Of a stretch of 64,000 nucleotides of DNA, positions 8,132 to 16,816 are shown one piece after another. The notes below the pieces were generated by a model. The model made no database searches. It worked only from the letters and a program-made list of their open reading frames with translations, and was not told where the DNA came from. This DNA is from Kingella pumchi (GTDB taxonomy: Bacteria; Pseudomonadota; Gammaproteobacteria; Burkholderiales; Neisseriaceae). A program made the translations under genes and the position numbers. The stretch's first letter is position 1. Every line of letters starts with the position of its first letter. The DNA lies in the NCBI RefSeq assembly GCF_022288825.1, contig NZ_JAKOOW010000001.1, positions 73,269 through 137,268 of the forward strand. The letters are read 5' to 3'.

Positions 8132-8842
8132 TTAAGCGCTGACCAGCTTGCCGTCTTGCATTCGCAATACGCGGTTGAAACGGGCGGCCAGATCGTCGTC
8201 GTGGGTCACGACCACCAGCGCGGTATCCAGCTCGCTTTGCAGCTCCAGCATCATATCGAGCACTTTGCGCGCATTGCCGCGGTCGAGATTACCGGTGGGC
8301 TCGTCGGCCAGCAGGCAGCGCGGGCGGCCGACCAGCGCGCGGGCGATGGCGGCACGCTGGCGCTCGCCGCCGGAAAGCTGGGCGGGGCGGTGGCGGATGC
8401 GCTCGCCCAGCCCCACGCGCTCGAGCATCGCCGCCGCGCGATCGCGGGCTTCGGCTTTGGGCGCGCCGCTGATCAGCAACGGCATCATTACGTTTTCCAG
8501 CGCCGAAAATTCGGCCAGCAGGTGGTGGAACTGGTAAACAAAACCCAGGTTGCGGTTGCGCAGCCGTCCCAGCGCTTTCTGGCCGAGCTTGGCAACGTTT
8601 TCGCCCATCAGCATCACGCTGCCGGCGCTCGGGCTGTCCAGCCCGCCGAGAATGTGCAGCAGCGTCGATTTGCCGCTGCCCGAAGCGCCGATGATGCTTA
8701 CGCTCTCGCCGGCGCCGATTTGCAGGCTCAGGCCGTTGAGCACCTGCACGTTCAGGCTGCCGTCGCGGTAGTTTTTGCTCACTTCGCGGCAGTCGATTAC
8801 CGCCTGCGGCTCCGCGGCGGGGTGGGGTACGGGATTATTCAT
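8132..8842 (-). CDS. lolD: lipoprotein-releasing ABC transporter ATPase LolD
   Basis: ATPase of the Lol system, which extracts mature lipoproteins from the inner membrane and hands them to LolA. The 236-residue protein has Walker A GASGSGKST (about 52-60), the ABC signature LSGGERQR (about 157) and Walker B CLLADEPTGNLD, followed by the switch histidine in VVVTHDDD. The motif FVYQFHHLLAEFSALENVMMP is typical of LolD/MacB-type ATPases. It overlaps the end of lolC by 8 bp, so the two are translationally coupled. Ahead of the P-loop there is an unusual 20-residue Pro/Ala-rich extension. Confidence 0.93.
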   Translation of the reverse strand: MNNPVPHPAAEPQAVIDCREVSKNYRDGSLNVQVLNGLSLQIGAGESVSIIGASGSGKSTLLHILGGLDSPSAGSVMLMGENVAKLGQKALGRLRNRNLGFVYQFHHLLAEFSALENVMMPLLISGAPKAEARDRAAAMLERVGLGERIRHRPAQLSGGERQRAAIARALVGRPRCLLADEPTGNLDRGNARKVLDMMLELQSELDTALVVVTHDDDLAARFNRVLRMQDGKLVSA

Positions 8843-10088
8843 AGCGCAAAGCCTCCGCCGGTTGGGTGCGCGCCGCGCTCCAGCTCGGATACAGCGTCGC
8901 CAAGAAAGAAAGCAGCAGCGAGATGCAGACCACGGTAATCACGTCGGCAGCCTGAATGTCGCTGGGCAGGTGGTTGATGAAATAGACTTTCGACGACACG
9001 AAATGCACGTTGAACACCTCTTCGATATAGGCAACGATGTCGCCCACTTTCCACGCCGCCAGCAGGCCGAGTACGGTGCCGACCAAAGTGCCGATGGTGC
9101 CGGCCACCATGCCCTGCACGATGAAAATGCGCATAATGCCGCCGGGCGACATGCCCAGCGTGCGCAAAATGGCGATATCGGCCTGTTTTTCTTTTACCGC
9201 CATCACCAGCGACGACACCAGATTAAAGGCGGCAACGACGACGATGCAGGTCAGCAAAAGCGTCAGCAGGCGTTTTTCCATTTCCACCGCGTTGAAGTAG
9301 CTGCGGTTGTTGTCCGTCCAGTTGCGCACCCAAAGCTGCTGGCTCTGCTGCAGGGCTTCGGGCACCAGCGCATCCATCACCGCCGGCGCGTTTTGCGGAT
9401 CGGCCAGCCGCAGCCGCAGGCCGACGTTGCCCTCGTCCACGCGGTAGAGTTTCTGTGCGTCGGCCAAATGGGTAATCGCCATGCTGCTGTCTGCTTCATC
9501 GACGCCGGTTTTGATGATGCCGACCACCCTGAACTGCTTGAGCCGCGGCACCACGCCGGCGGGGGTAACATTGCCCTCGGGCGTGATCACGGTAACTTTG
9601 TTGCCTAATTCCGCGCCCAGCGCATCGGCCAGCTCCGAGCCGAGCACAATGCCGAAATCATCGGCCTGCAAATCTTCCAGGCGGCCGGCCACCACGTTTT
9701 TGGTGAACTCCGCCACTTTCGCTTCCTGATCAGGCAGCACGCCGCGCAGCTGCACGCCGCGCACCTCGCCGGAATTGGCCAGCAGCGCCTGTCCGGCCAC
9801 ATAGGGTGCGGTCGCCACCACCCCTTTGCCCGTGCCGAACTGCTTTTGTAGATCGCGCCAGGTTTTGCCGCCCTCGGCATCGAAATAGCCGATTTCAGCA
9901 TGCGGGGCGATATTGAGCAGCTGGCCGCGGATTTCCTTCTGAAAGCCGTTGACCACCGACAGCACCAGAATCAACGCAATCACGCCCAGCGCAATGCCGA
10001 GCACCGAAATCACCGAGATAAACGACACAAAGCCGCTGCGTTTTTTGGCGCGCATATAACGCAGGCCGATCCAAGTTTCCAAAGCCAT
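8835..10088 (-). CDS. lolC: lipoprotein-releasing permease LolC/LolE
   Basis: Membrane subunit of the lipoprotein-release transporter. The 417-residue protein has an N-terminal membrane segment (about 20-45, VSFISVISVLGIALGVIALILVLSVV), a large periplasmic domain (about 50-265) and three C-terminal segments (about 270-400). This is the MacB/LolC architecture. The signature MALETWIGLRYMRAKKRSGFVSFI is typical. Only one LolC/E-type permease is present, so the transporter may use a homodimer, as proposed for Neisseria and other bacteria with a single LolF-like subunit. A TACAAT -10-like sequence (10132-10127) precedes it. Confidence 0.92.
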   Translation of the reverse strand: MALETWIGLRYMRAKKRSGFVSFISVISVLGIALGVIALILVLSVVNGFQKEIRGQLLNIAPHAEIGYFDAEGGKTWRDLQKQFGTGKGVVATAPYVAGQALLANSGEVRGVQLRGVLPDQEAKVAEFTKNVVAGRLEDLQADDFGIVLGSELADALGAELGNKVTVITPEGNVTPAGVVPRLKQFRVVGIIKTGVDEADSSMAITHLADAQKLYRVDEGNVGLRLRLADPQNAPAVMDALVPEALQQSQQLWVRNWTDNNRSYFNAVEMEKRLLTLLLTCIVVVAAFNLVSSLVMAVKEKQADIAILRTLGMSPGGIMRIFIVQGMVAGTIGTLVGTVLGLLAAWKVGDIVAYIEEVFNVHFVSSKVYFINHLPSDIQAADVITVVCISLLLSFLATLYPSWSAARTQPAEALRYE

Positions 10089-10541
10089 ATTTTCAGGCTG
10101 CCTTTGCTGAAGTCAAAACGGCGGCGATTGTATCAAAACTTTGCCGCAGCGGCGTGTTGTCAGGCGCGGCAGCCTAAAAGGGGAAAGCGCCGCCCAGCCG
10201 CTGCCGGCAGCCTGAAAGCGCGGCGTTTTGCTGCCATTTTTGATGGTTCTTGGCAAAAGTCTTTTTATCCGACAAAAACATCCAGCTAGCAAAATCCGCC
10301 GCGCGGGGCAAGCGCCGGCGGCGGGAAAAGTGTGTTTATGCCATAACCTTTTCATTTGCAAATTAAAGAATTTTTGCACCCGTTTACACACTTTTCAGGC
10401 TGCCTGAAAATGGATTATCATGCGCCATACGCGCTGTTTTTCTTGGCGCGTTTTCACATGTATAAGTCTGAAAAAACGTCTGAAAACAAGCTCCAAGCCA
10501 ACACCCATCCGATTTAAAACCCCAAAGCGAAGGAAAGCCCG
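10089..10541. other. 453-bp intergenic region between divergent lolC and nrdA
   Basis: Holds a lolC promoter-like -10 (10127-10132, minus), a DUS near 10204, an AT-rich stretch (10330-10400), a near-palindromic DUS at 10395-10408 and a GC-rich inverted repeat near 10421-10452. The nrdA ribosome-binding site GAAGGAAAG is at 10529-10537. I found no convincing pair of NrdR boxes. No gene is supported here. Confidence 0.6.
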
Positions 10542-12821
10542 ATGAATACGACAGTCAATCTCAAAGTTACCAAACGCGACGGCCGCTTGGAGCCGATTGA
10601 CTTGGACAAAATCCACCGCGTGGTAACTTGGGCGGCAATGGGCTTGGACAACGTATCGGTTTCCCAGGTCGAACTCAAATCGCATATTCAGTTTTACAAC
10701 GGCATCCGCACCGACGACATCCACGAAACCATCATCAAGGCCGCGGCCGACCTAATTTCCGAAGAAACGCCGGATTACCAGTATCTCGCCGCGCGGCTAG
10801 CGATTTTCCACCTGCGCAAAATCGCCTATGGCGACTACGAGCCGCCGCATCTTTACGACCATGTGGCCAAACTCACCGAAGCCGGCCGCTACGACCGCCA
10901 CATTCTCGCCGATTACAGCCGCGAAGAATTCGACGAACTCAACGCGCACATCGACCACGACCGCGACCTGACCTTCTCCTACGCCGCCGTCAAACAGCTG
11001 GAAGGCAAGTATCTGGTGCAAAACCGCGTTACCCGCCAAATCTTTGAAACGCCGCAGTTTCTTTATATCTTGGTGGCGATGTGCCTGTTTTCCAAATACC
11101 CCAAAGCCACCCGCTTGGATTATGTGAAACGCTTTTACGATGCGGTTTCCACCTTCAAAATCTCGCTGCCGACGCCGATTATGAGCGGCGTGCGCACGCC
11201 CACCCGCCAGTTCAGCTCCTGCGTATTGATCGAGTGCGACGACAGCCTGGATTCCATCAACGCCACCACCAGCTCGATTGTCAAATACGTTTCGCAGCGT
11301 GCCGGCATCGGCATCAACGGCGGCCGCATCCGCGCGCTGGGCAGCGAAATCCGCGGCGGCGAAGCGCAGCACACCGGCTGCATCCCCTTCTTCAAAATGT
11401 TTCAGGCTGCCGTCAAATCCTGCTCGCAGGGCGGCGTGCGCGGCGGTGCGGCCACGCTGTTTTACCCGCTGTGGCATCTGGAAGTGGAAAGCCTGCTGGT
11501 GCTGAAAAACAACCGCGGCGTGGAAGACAACCGCATCCGCCAGCTCGATTACGGCGTGCAAATCAACCGCCTGCTCTACACCCGCCTGATTAAAGGCGAA
11601 AACATCACCCTGTTCTCGCCCAACGAAGTGCCCGGCCTGTACGAAGCCTTTTTCGCCGACCAAGACGAATTCGAGCGCCTGTACACCCGCTACGAGCAGG
11701 ACGAAAACATCCGCAAACGCAGCCTGCCGGCCACCGAACTCTTCTCCATCCTGATGCAGGAGCGCGCCGGCACCGGCCGCATCTACATCCAAAACGTCGA
11801 CCACTGCAACACCCACAGCCCGTTTGACCCGCGCGTCGCCCCCGTCCACCAGTCCAACTTGTGCATGGAAATCGCCCTGCCGACCAAGCCCCTGAACGAC
11901 ATCAACGACGAAAACGGCGAAATCGCCCTGTGCACCCTGTCTGCCTTCAATCTGGGCGCGCTGGAAAGCCTGGGCGAACTCGAAGGCCTGTCCGACTTGG
12001 CCGTGCGCGCGCTCGACGCCCTGCTGGATTATCAGGACTACCCGATCAAAGCCGCCCGCACCTCCACCATGGGGCGCCGCTCGCTGGGCATCGGCGTGAT
12101 CAACTACGGCTACTATCTGGCCAAAAACGGCATGAAATACAGCGACGGCTCGGCCAACGCCCTGACCCACCGCACCTTTGAAGCCATGCAGTACTACCTG
12201 CTCAAAGCCTCGGTGGAGCTGGCCAAAGAATACGGCGCCTGCCCGCTGTTTAATCAAACCATTTATTCGCAGGGCAAACTGCCGATCGACACCTACAAAA
12301 AAGACCTCGACACCGTCTGCGCCGAGCCGCTGCATCTCGATTGGGAAAGCCTGCGCGCCGACATCGTCAAACACGGCCTGCGCAACTCCACCCTTACCGC
12401 GCTCATGCCGTCTGAGACCAGCTCGCAGATTGCCAACGCCACCAACGGCATCGAACCCCCGCGCGGCCTGGTTACCGTCAAAGCCTCCAAAGACGGTATT
12501 CTCAAACAAGTGGTGCCCGAATTCGGCCGCCTGAAAAACCAATACGAAACCCTGTGGCAGATGGGCGGCAACGACGGCTATCTGAAACTGGTCGGCATCA
12601 TGCAGAAATTCGTCGACCAGGCCATCTCCGCCAACACCAGCTACGACCCCAAACGCTTTGAAGGCGGCCGCGTGCCGATGAAGCAGATGCTCAAAGACCT
12701 GCTCACCGCCTACAAATACGGCGTCAAAACCCTTTACTACCACCACACCCGCGACGGCGCCGACGACACCCAAACCGATATTCAGGACGACGGCTGCGCC
12801 GGCGGCGCGTGCAAAATCTGA
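10542..12821 (+). CDS. nrdA: class Ia ribonucleotide reductase, alpha subunit
   Basis: Reduces ribonucleoside diphosphates to deoxyribonucleotides in the cytoplasm. The 759-residue protein starts with an ATP-cone (about 8-95). Active-site residues line up with E. coli NrdA with an offset of +2: Cys227 (SSCVLIE), Asn439/Cys441/Glu443 (SNLCMEIALP) and Cys464 (IALCTLSAFN). The tail DDGCAGGACKI carries the redox-shuttle cysteine pair. The partner nrdB is not adjacent; a secreted unknown follows instead, so the beta subunit must be encoded outside this window. Confidence 0.97.
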   Translation: MNTTVNLKVTKRDGRLEPIDLDKIHRVVTWAAMGLDNVSVSQVELKSHIQFYNGIRTDDIHETIIKAAADLISEETPDYQYLAARLAIFHLRKIAYGDYEPPHLYDHVAKLTEAGRYDRHILADYSREEFDELNAHIDHDRDLTFSYAAVKQLEGKYLVQNRVTRQIFETPQFLYILVAMCLFSKYPKATRLDYVKRFYDAVSTFKISLPTPIMSGVRTPTRQFSSCVLIECDDSLDSINATTSSIVKYVSQRAGIGINGGRIRALGSEIRGGEAQHTGCIPFFKMFQAAVKSCSQGGVRGGAATLFYPLWHLEVESLLVLKNNRGVEDNRIRQLDYGVQINRLLYTRLIKGENITLFSPNEVPGLYEAFFADQDEFERLYTRYEQDENIRKRSLPATELFSILMQERAGTGRIYIQNVDHCNTHSPFDPRVAPVHQSNLCMEIALPTKPLNDINDENGEIALCTLSAFNLGALESLGELEGLSDLAVRALDALLDYQDYPIKAARTSTMGRRSLGIGVINYGYYLAKNGMKYSDGSANALTHRTFEAMQYYLLKASVELAKEYGACPLFNQTIYSQGKLPIDTYKKDLDTVCAEPLHLDWESLRADIVKHGLRNSTLTALMPSETSSQIANATNGIEPPRGLVTVKASKDGILKQVVPEFGRLKNQYETLWQMGGNDGYLKLVGIMQKFVDQAISANTSYDPKRFEGGRVPMKQMLKDLLTAYKYGVKTLYYHHTRDGADDTQTDIQDDGCAGGACKI

Positions 12822-12923
12822 TGTCTTGTTTTTCAGGCTGCCTTTAAGTGATGCGAGGCAACCTGAAAAGCATTTTTGGCTTTCAGGCTGCTTTTTCTTT
12901 CCACCAACCTAAAGGAACTCCGT

Positions 12924-13394
12924 ATGAAACTCCGTTATTCCACTGTCCCCGCCCTACTGGCTGCGGTATTTGCCGCCGCGTCCCTGCCCGCCGCCGCCCG
13001 CAGCCAGATGCAATGCCGCTACGTTCAAAGAGAAGGCATCGAAAGCACCTACCGCTGCGAAGCCCCCGGCGCCACCATCGCCCAAGCCTATGCCGACTTC
13101 CAAGCCCGCCGCTACCGCTACGAAGCCCCCATAATCGACGGCGTGCGCGAAGAAAAAATCCGCCAAGACGGATACCTGCCGCACACCCTGCCCAAACGCA
13201 GCCTGAAACGCGAAGGCACCAAACCCAACGAATGCGGTGGTTTCCGCTACTACTACCACATCACCCGCCACAACGGCGGCGTCCGTGTCGAAAGCGGCGG
13301 CGACGACGACTGCGTGGCCGGCGACGGCACCGAAACCCGCTATGAAAAACGCGGCGGCAAAATCATCATCACCCACAAAGTATTCGCCTCCTGA
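12924..13394 (+). CDS. secreted four-cysteine protein, unknown function
   Basis: A 156-residue protein with a Sec signal peptide (MKLRYSTVPALLAAVFAAAS, cleavage near AAA-RS). I chose the ATG at 12924 because AAAGGA lies 8 bases before it and it starts the signal peptide; the reading frame is open further upstream. The mature protein has four cysteines (QCRY, YRCEAPG, ECGGF, DDDCVAG), probably two disulfides. It also has an RRYRYEAP segment and an acidic GGDDDCVAGDG loop. I recognise no family. It is probably periplasmic. It is followed by a DUS-pair terminator. Confidence 0.7.
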   Translation: MKLRYSTVPALLAAVFAAASLPAAARSQMQCRYVQREGIESTYRCEAPGATIAQAYADFQARRYRYEAPIIDGVREEKIRQDGYLPHTLPKRSLKREGTKPNECGGFRYYYHITRHNGGVRVESGGDDDCVAGDGTETRYEKRGGKIIITHKVFAS

Positions 13395-13432
13395 CCACGA
13401 AACGATACTAAAACCGGCATCCGCACCTAACA

Positions 13433-13471
13433 AAAGCAGCCTGAAAGCCACATCGGCTTTCAGGCTGCTTT
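13433..13471 (+). terminator. DUS-pair terminator
   Basis: A 17-bp stem (AAAGCAGCCTGAAAGCC / GGCTTTCAGGCTGCTTT) with a 5-base loop lies 38 bases after the secreted protein gene. Confidence 0.65.
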
Positions 13472-13526
13472 GTGCCATTCGGAAAACATCGGAAAACGGC
13501 AGCAAGGCGGCATTTTTGCGAACATT

Positions 13527-13562
13527 AAAAAACGGCTTTCAGGCAGCCTGAAAGCCGTTTTT
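13527..13562. terminator. palindromic DUS terminator
   Basis: AAAACGGCTTTCAGG-CA-GCCTGAAAGCCGTTTTT is nearly palindromic around one DUS, with A and T runs on both sides. It lies 20 bases past the end of the minus-strand membrane protein gene and can serve both directions. Confidence 0.6.
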
Positions 13563-13581
13563 GTCATTGCCGCAGCGGTGT

Positions 13582-14124
13582 TTAGAACAATTCGTCGATG
13601 GCGTCGCCACCGGTGGATTTTTTCGGCGTGTTCTGCTGGGCGGGGCGGGGTGTTTTTTTCGGCGTTGGGGCGGTTTCTACCGGCTTGAGCGGGACTTCGC
13701 CGCCGCTGTCGCCGCCGCCAGCGATCGGCACCAGCGGGATTTCTTTCTCTTTTTCCTTTTCTTTCTCGACTTTTTTCGCTTTCTTGGCCGGTGCCGCGCC
13801 GGTGTTTAGCGCGGCGCGGTCGAAAGCATCATCCGGCTCGGACGCAACGCCGGGCACTTCGCGCGGGTCGGGTGCGCCGGCGGTCGGCAGGCTGGCATCG
13901 CGCACCGGTGTCGGGGAAACGGGTTTGCCGTCGGGCGAGAGCGCTTCAACCGGACGCGAAGCGGCGGGCTGCTGGCGGGTTTCGGTGTCGATAACCGTGG
14001 GTTTGGAAATCTCGCGGTACAAAACGTACATCAGACCAATGACGACAAAGGTGCCGATCACCAGCAGGGTCAGCAGGATGTTGCCGAAAGTGATTTTGGA
14101 TTTTGCTTGGGGTTCGTTTGACAT
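13582..14124 (-). CDS. single-pass membrane protein with charged Pro-rich tail
   Basis: A 180-residue protein with one N-terminal membrane segment (about 14-36, ILLTLLVIGTFVVIGLMYVL). The long low-complexity periplasmic tail contains a KKAKKVEKEKEKEKEIP block (about 118-134) and Pro/Lys-rich stretches ending DAIDELF. Topology is probably N-in, C-out, a layout seen in cell-envelope spacer proteins such as FtsN- or TonB-like factors. No sequence family is recognisable, and no SPOR or TonB C-terminal domain is seen. It lies 51 bp downstream of the BON lipoprotein on the same strand, so it could be the last gene of that operon. Confidence 0.65.
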   Translation of the reverse strand: MSNEPQAKSKITFGNILLTLLVIGTFVVIGLMYVLYREISKPTVIDTETRQQPAASRPVEALSPDGKPVSPTPVRDASLPTAGAPDPREVPGVASEPDDAFDRAALNTGAAPAKKAKKVEKEKEKEKEIPLVPIAGGGDSGGEVPLKPVETAPTPKKTPRPAQQNTPKKSTGGDAIDELF

Positions 14125-14175
14125 TGCACGGTATCCGTTTCAGGCTGCCTTGAAAGGCAGCCTGCGCCGCAGGGT

Positions 14176-14823
14176 TTACTGGGCGCTGCCGGTGGCGGCG
14201 TTGGTGGTGGTTTCAGGCTGGTAGGTTTCGTAAAGGGTAACGACTTCGCGCACGCCCGGGGTGGTGCGCACGCGCTCGGTTACGGCGGCCTGCTGATCGG
14301 GCGCAAGTATGCCCATTACATAGGCGGTGCCGTCGTAGGTAACGACTTTGACGTGGCCGAAATACACGCCCGGCACGTTGATCAGGTGGGTGCGCAGCTT
14401 GGTGGTGATCCAGGTGTCATTGCTGATGTGGCCGAAGGTGCGGTTGATCGGCACCACTTGGATGTGGTTGTACACGGCCAATGCGTTTTTCTCGCTGCGG
14501 GCGATGGCTTCGGCAGTTTGGCGGTCGTTTTCGGAAGCGACATGTCCCAGCAGCAGGATGCGGCGGTTGTAGCTGACGACGGCGATTTTCGGTTTGTACT
14601 GCGGATTGGTGTTGGCGCTGCGGACGGCTTGGAGCGCTTGGTATTTGACGCGCTGCTCCATCACTTCGTCGTCGGTTTGCGCGCCGGTGCTGCGACGGTC
14701 GGCAATCGACGCGCCGCCGGCGGCTGCGGCACCGCCAATCAGCGCGGCGGCACAGCCGCCCAGCGAACCGGCAAAGGCAATCGACAGCATCAGAACGGCA
14801 AGGCGGTGCTTGGGCATATTCAT
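14176..14823 (-). CDS. BON-domain outer-membrane lipoprotein (DolP-like)
   Basis: A 215-residue lipoprotein with a lipobox (AFAGSLGGCAAAL, Cys at about 24) and two BON domains (about 60-125 and 135-205; VKVVTYDGTAYVMGIL in the second). This is the architecture of E. coli DolP (YraP), which supports outer-membrane integrity, and of the meningococcal homologue NMB2091. I chose the ATG at 14823, preceded by AGGAG, because it begins the lipoprotein signal; an upstream in-frame start would bury it. It follows gmhA, the arrangement also found in Neisseria meningitidis. Confidence 0.88.
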   Translation of the reverse strand: MNMPKHRLAVLMLSIAFAGSLGGCAAALIGGAAAAGGASIADRRSTGAQTDDEVMEQRVKYQALQAVRSANTNPQYKPKIAVVSYNRRILLLGHVASENDRQTAEAIARSEKNALAVYNHIQVVPINRTFGHISNDTWITTKLRTHLINVPGVYFGHVKVVTYDGTAYVMGILAPDQQAAVTERVRTTPGVREVVTLYETYQPETTTNAATGSAQ

Positions 14824-14952
14824 GGTGGACTCCTGGGATATTGGGGACGCGCCCTGATTGATTGTTGGGCAGGCAGCGCGCCGGATGCGGCGCATTTTAA
14901 CGTTTTTTTACCGGATTTGGCAGTTTTTCAGGCTGCCTGAAAACGGCGGCAT

Positions 14953-15555
14953 TCAGTCGGCGGGCATGCCTTCGGTGAGCATGGTGTCGATGCAGTCGCA
15001 CAGCGCGTGCACCAGCAGGATGTGGACTTCCTGAATGCGGGCGGTGCGCGGATAGGGCACGTTCAGCAGCACATCGCCTTCTTTGAGCATGGCGGCGATT
15101 TTGCCGCCGTCGCGGCCGGTAAAGGCCACCACTTTCATGTCGCGCTCGTGGGCGGCTTTAATCGCTTCGATCACATTGGCGGAATTGCCGGAAGTGGAAA
15201 TGCCCATCAGCACGTCGCCGGCACGGCCGAGCGCGCGCACCTGCTTGCTGAAGATGTGGTCGAAACCGTAGTCGTTGCCGATGGCGGTCAGGGCGGAAGT
15301 GTCGGTGGTCAGCGCCACCGCCGCCAGTTCCATGCGCTCTTTTTCGAAGCGGCCGGTGAGTTCGGCGGCGAAATGCTGGGCATCGGCCGCCGAACCGCCG
15401 TTGCCGCACACCAGAATCTTGCCGTCTTCGGCCAGCGCCTGAAACAGCAGCAGCGCTGCTTGGGCGGTGGGTTCGGCCAGCACGGCGGCGGCGGTTTGTT
15501 TGGCGCGGATGCTTTCGTCAAAATGGGCGGCAACCCGCTGTTGCAGACTGTTCAT
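14953..15555 (-). CDS. gmhA: SIS-domain phosphosugar isomerase (GmhA/DiaA family)
   Basis: A 200-residue SIS protein. GmhA converts sedoheptulose 7-phosphate to heptose 7-phosphate for the LPS inner core; the close relative DiaA binds DnaA. Phosphate-binding motifs are CGNGGSAADAQHFAAEL (about 53-69) and GISTSGNSANVIEAI (about 118-132). The start is the ATG at 15555 (MNSLQQRV). The frame is open far upstream, but that part overlaps yraN and tsaB and is a shadow. Gene order tsaB-yraN-gmhA-BON is as in Neisseria. A DiaA role cannot be excluded, because E. coli diaA also sits between yraN and dolP. Confidence 0.85.
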   Translation of the reverse strand: MNSLQQRVAAHFDESIRAKQTAAAVLAEPTAQAALLLFQALAEDGKILVCGNGGSAADAQHFAAELTGRFEKERMELAAVALTTDTSALTAIGNDYGFDHIFSKQVRALGRAGDVLMGISTSGNSANVIEAIKAAHERDMKVVAFTGRDGGKIAAMLKEGDVLLNVPYPRTARIQEVHILLVHALCDCIDTMLTEGMPAD

Positions 15556-15566
15556 TCGGATGTTCC

Positions 15567-15914
15567 TTAACCGGTAATATTGTGCAGCCACACTGGCGCG
15601 GCGCGACCTTCGAGCAGCACGGCATCGATGCGGCAGGGACGGCCGGCGAGCCGTTTTTGCTGCAGATAGTGCTCGGCGCTTTTTTGCAGCTTGGCCAGTT
15701 TGGCGGGGGTGATGCTGTAGGCGGCGCCGCCGAAACGGCTGCTGCGCCGGTAGCGCACTTCGACAAACAGCACGGTATCGCCGCTTTGCATAATCAGGTC
15801 GATTTCGCCGAAGGGGCAGTGCCAGTTGCGCTCCAAGAGTGTACAGCCGGCGGTGAGCAGATAGTCCAAAGCCGCCTGCTCCGAGGCGGCGCCCTGTTCG
15901 TGGGTGAGTTTCAT
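15567..15914 (-). CDS. yraN: UPF0102 (YraN) nuclease-fold protein
   Basis: A 115-residue protein of the UPF0102 family with a restriction-endonuclease-like fold. It shows the family core GEIDLIMQSGDTVLFVEVRYRR (about 36-57): Asp39, the Glu-Val-Arg strand, and an upstream Glu in GAASEQAALDYL. The cellular role is undetermined, with suggested links to DNA metabolism or natural transformation. The gene overlaps tsaB by 4 bp and ends 11 bp before gmhA, so the three are coupled. Confidence 0.9.
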   Translation of the reverse strand: MKLTHEQGAASEQAALDYLLTAGCTLLERNWHCPFGEIDLIMQSGDTVLFVEVRYRRSSRFGGAAYSITPAKLAKLQKSAEHYLQQKRLAGRPCRIDAVLLEGRAAPVWLHNITG

Positions 15915-16597
15915 GCGGCAGCTCCTGCGCGGCGGGCGGCCTGCTCGGCGGCGGTGAGTGCGATTTTGTCGCGCACATACAAAAGTTCCGCCTGTGCCGC
16001 CGCAACGGCGGGATACGCGCTGTCCAGCGCCAAACGCAGAAAATCGGCGGCTTCGGGCATATCGGGGCAGCCTGAAAACGGCGGCGGCTGCTCCAAAGCA
16101 AAGGCGCTGCCGATGCCCGCTGCCGTGCCGACGGCGTTTTCAGGCTGCCGGATGGCGGCGGCGGCACCCACCTGGTAATCGCTCAGCCGACGGCGCTGCG
16201 CGGTATCGAACCAGGCGTAAAACACTTCGTTCATCCGCGCATCGGCGGCAGCCAGCACGCAAGGCTGCGGCGGCAGCAGATAGGCGGCGGCATCGAGCGT
16301 CGGCACGCCGATCAGCGGGGTGGCAAACGGCGCCGCCAGCCCCTGCGCCACGCCGATGCCGATGCGCAGGCCGGTAAACGCGCCCGGCCCTTTGGCATAC
16401 ACCACCGCGCCCAAATCGGCGGCGCCGATGCCGGCTTGGGCAAACATTTCGCCAATCTGCGGCAAAATCAGCTCGGACTGGCGGTTGCCGGCGTCGATGC
16501 GGCACGACAGAATTTCGCCGCCGGCGCGCAAGGCCAGCGACAGCACGCTGCTGCCTGTATCGACGGCGAGTATCGGACGGTGGAAATCAGGCTGCAT
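15911..16597 (-). CDS. tsaB: tRNA t6A biosynthesis protein TsaB
   Basis: Partner of TsaD in making N6-threonylcarbamoyladenosine at position 37 of ANN-decoding tRNAs. The 228-residue protein has the ASKHA nucleotide fold, opening ILAVDTGSSVLSLAL and with the conserved YAKGPGAFTGLRIGIGVAQGLA (about 70-91). I chose the ATG at 16597 (MQPDFHRPILAVD); a GTG two codons earlier is also possible. A TATAAT lies at 16638-16633. It is the first gene of tsaB-yraN-gmhA-BON. The coding sequence carries a DUS read as FSGC and FQ-type peptides. Confidence 0.93.
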   Translation of the reverse strand: MQPDFHRPILAVDTGSSVLSLALRAGGEILSCRIDAGNRQSELILPQIGEMFAQAGIGAADLGAVVYAKGPGAFTGLRIGIGVAQGLAAPFATPLIGVPTLDAAAYLLPPQPCVLAAADARMNEVFYAWFDTAQRRRLSDYQVGAAAAIRQPENAVGTAAGIGSAFALEQPPPFSGCPDMPEAADFLRLALDSAYPAVAAAQAELLYVRDKIALTAAEQAARRAGAAA

Positions 16598-16632
16598 AAA
16601 CACGAACCAAAAACGGAGCGAAACAGGCGCGG

Positions 16633-16638
16633 ATTATA
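16633..16638 (-). promoter_or_regulatory. -10 element upstream of tsaB
   Basis: TATAAT on the minus strand, 36 bases before the chosen ATG. It probably serves the whole tsaB-yraN-gmhA-BON operon. Confidence 0.45.
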
Positions 16639-16816
16639 GCCCAAAACCGCCGCCTGCCGCTGGGAATCGGGCTTTCAGGCTGCCTGCGGCAAACCTGATT
16701 GGCGGTGCCGTTTTCGCATCGGGCAGCCGATTTGCCCAATCGGATGCCGGCAATCTTTCAGGCAGCCTGAAAAACGGCAGCGGCACTTTCAGGCTGCCTG
16801 CACCGCCTAAGCGGTT

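Noticed and set aside
10383..10420. nrdA promoter with NrdR boxes
   Set aside because: TTTACA and TATCAT are present but with wrong spacing, and no pair matching the NrdR box consensus was found.
12406..12417. AT-DUS-like ATGCCGTCTGAG inside nrdA
   Set aside because: One base off the dialect and encoding the conserved MPSETSSQ segment of NrdA, so coding constraint explains it.
10797..12773. 658-codon open frame antisense to nrdA
   Set aside because: Entirely inside nrdA, with biased Val/Phe/Gly composition and no family motifs.
15555..16167. N-terminal extension of gmhA to 404 residues
   Set aside because: The extra 200 residues overlap yraN and tsaB in another frame and are Arg/Pro-rich; the SIS family begins at MNSLQQRV.
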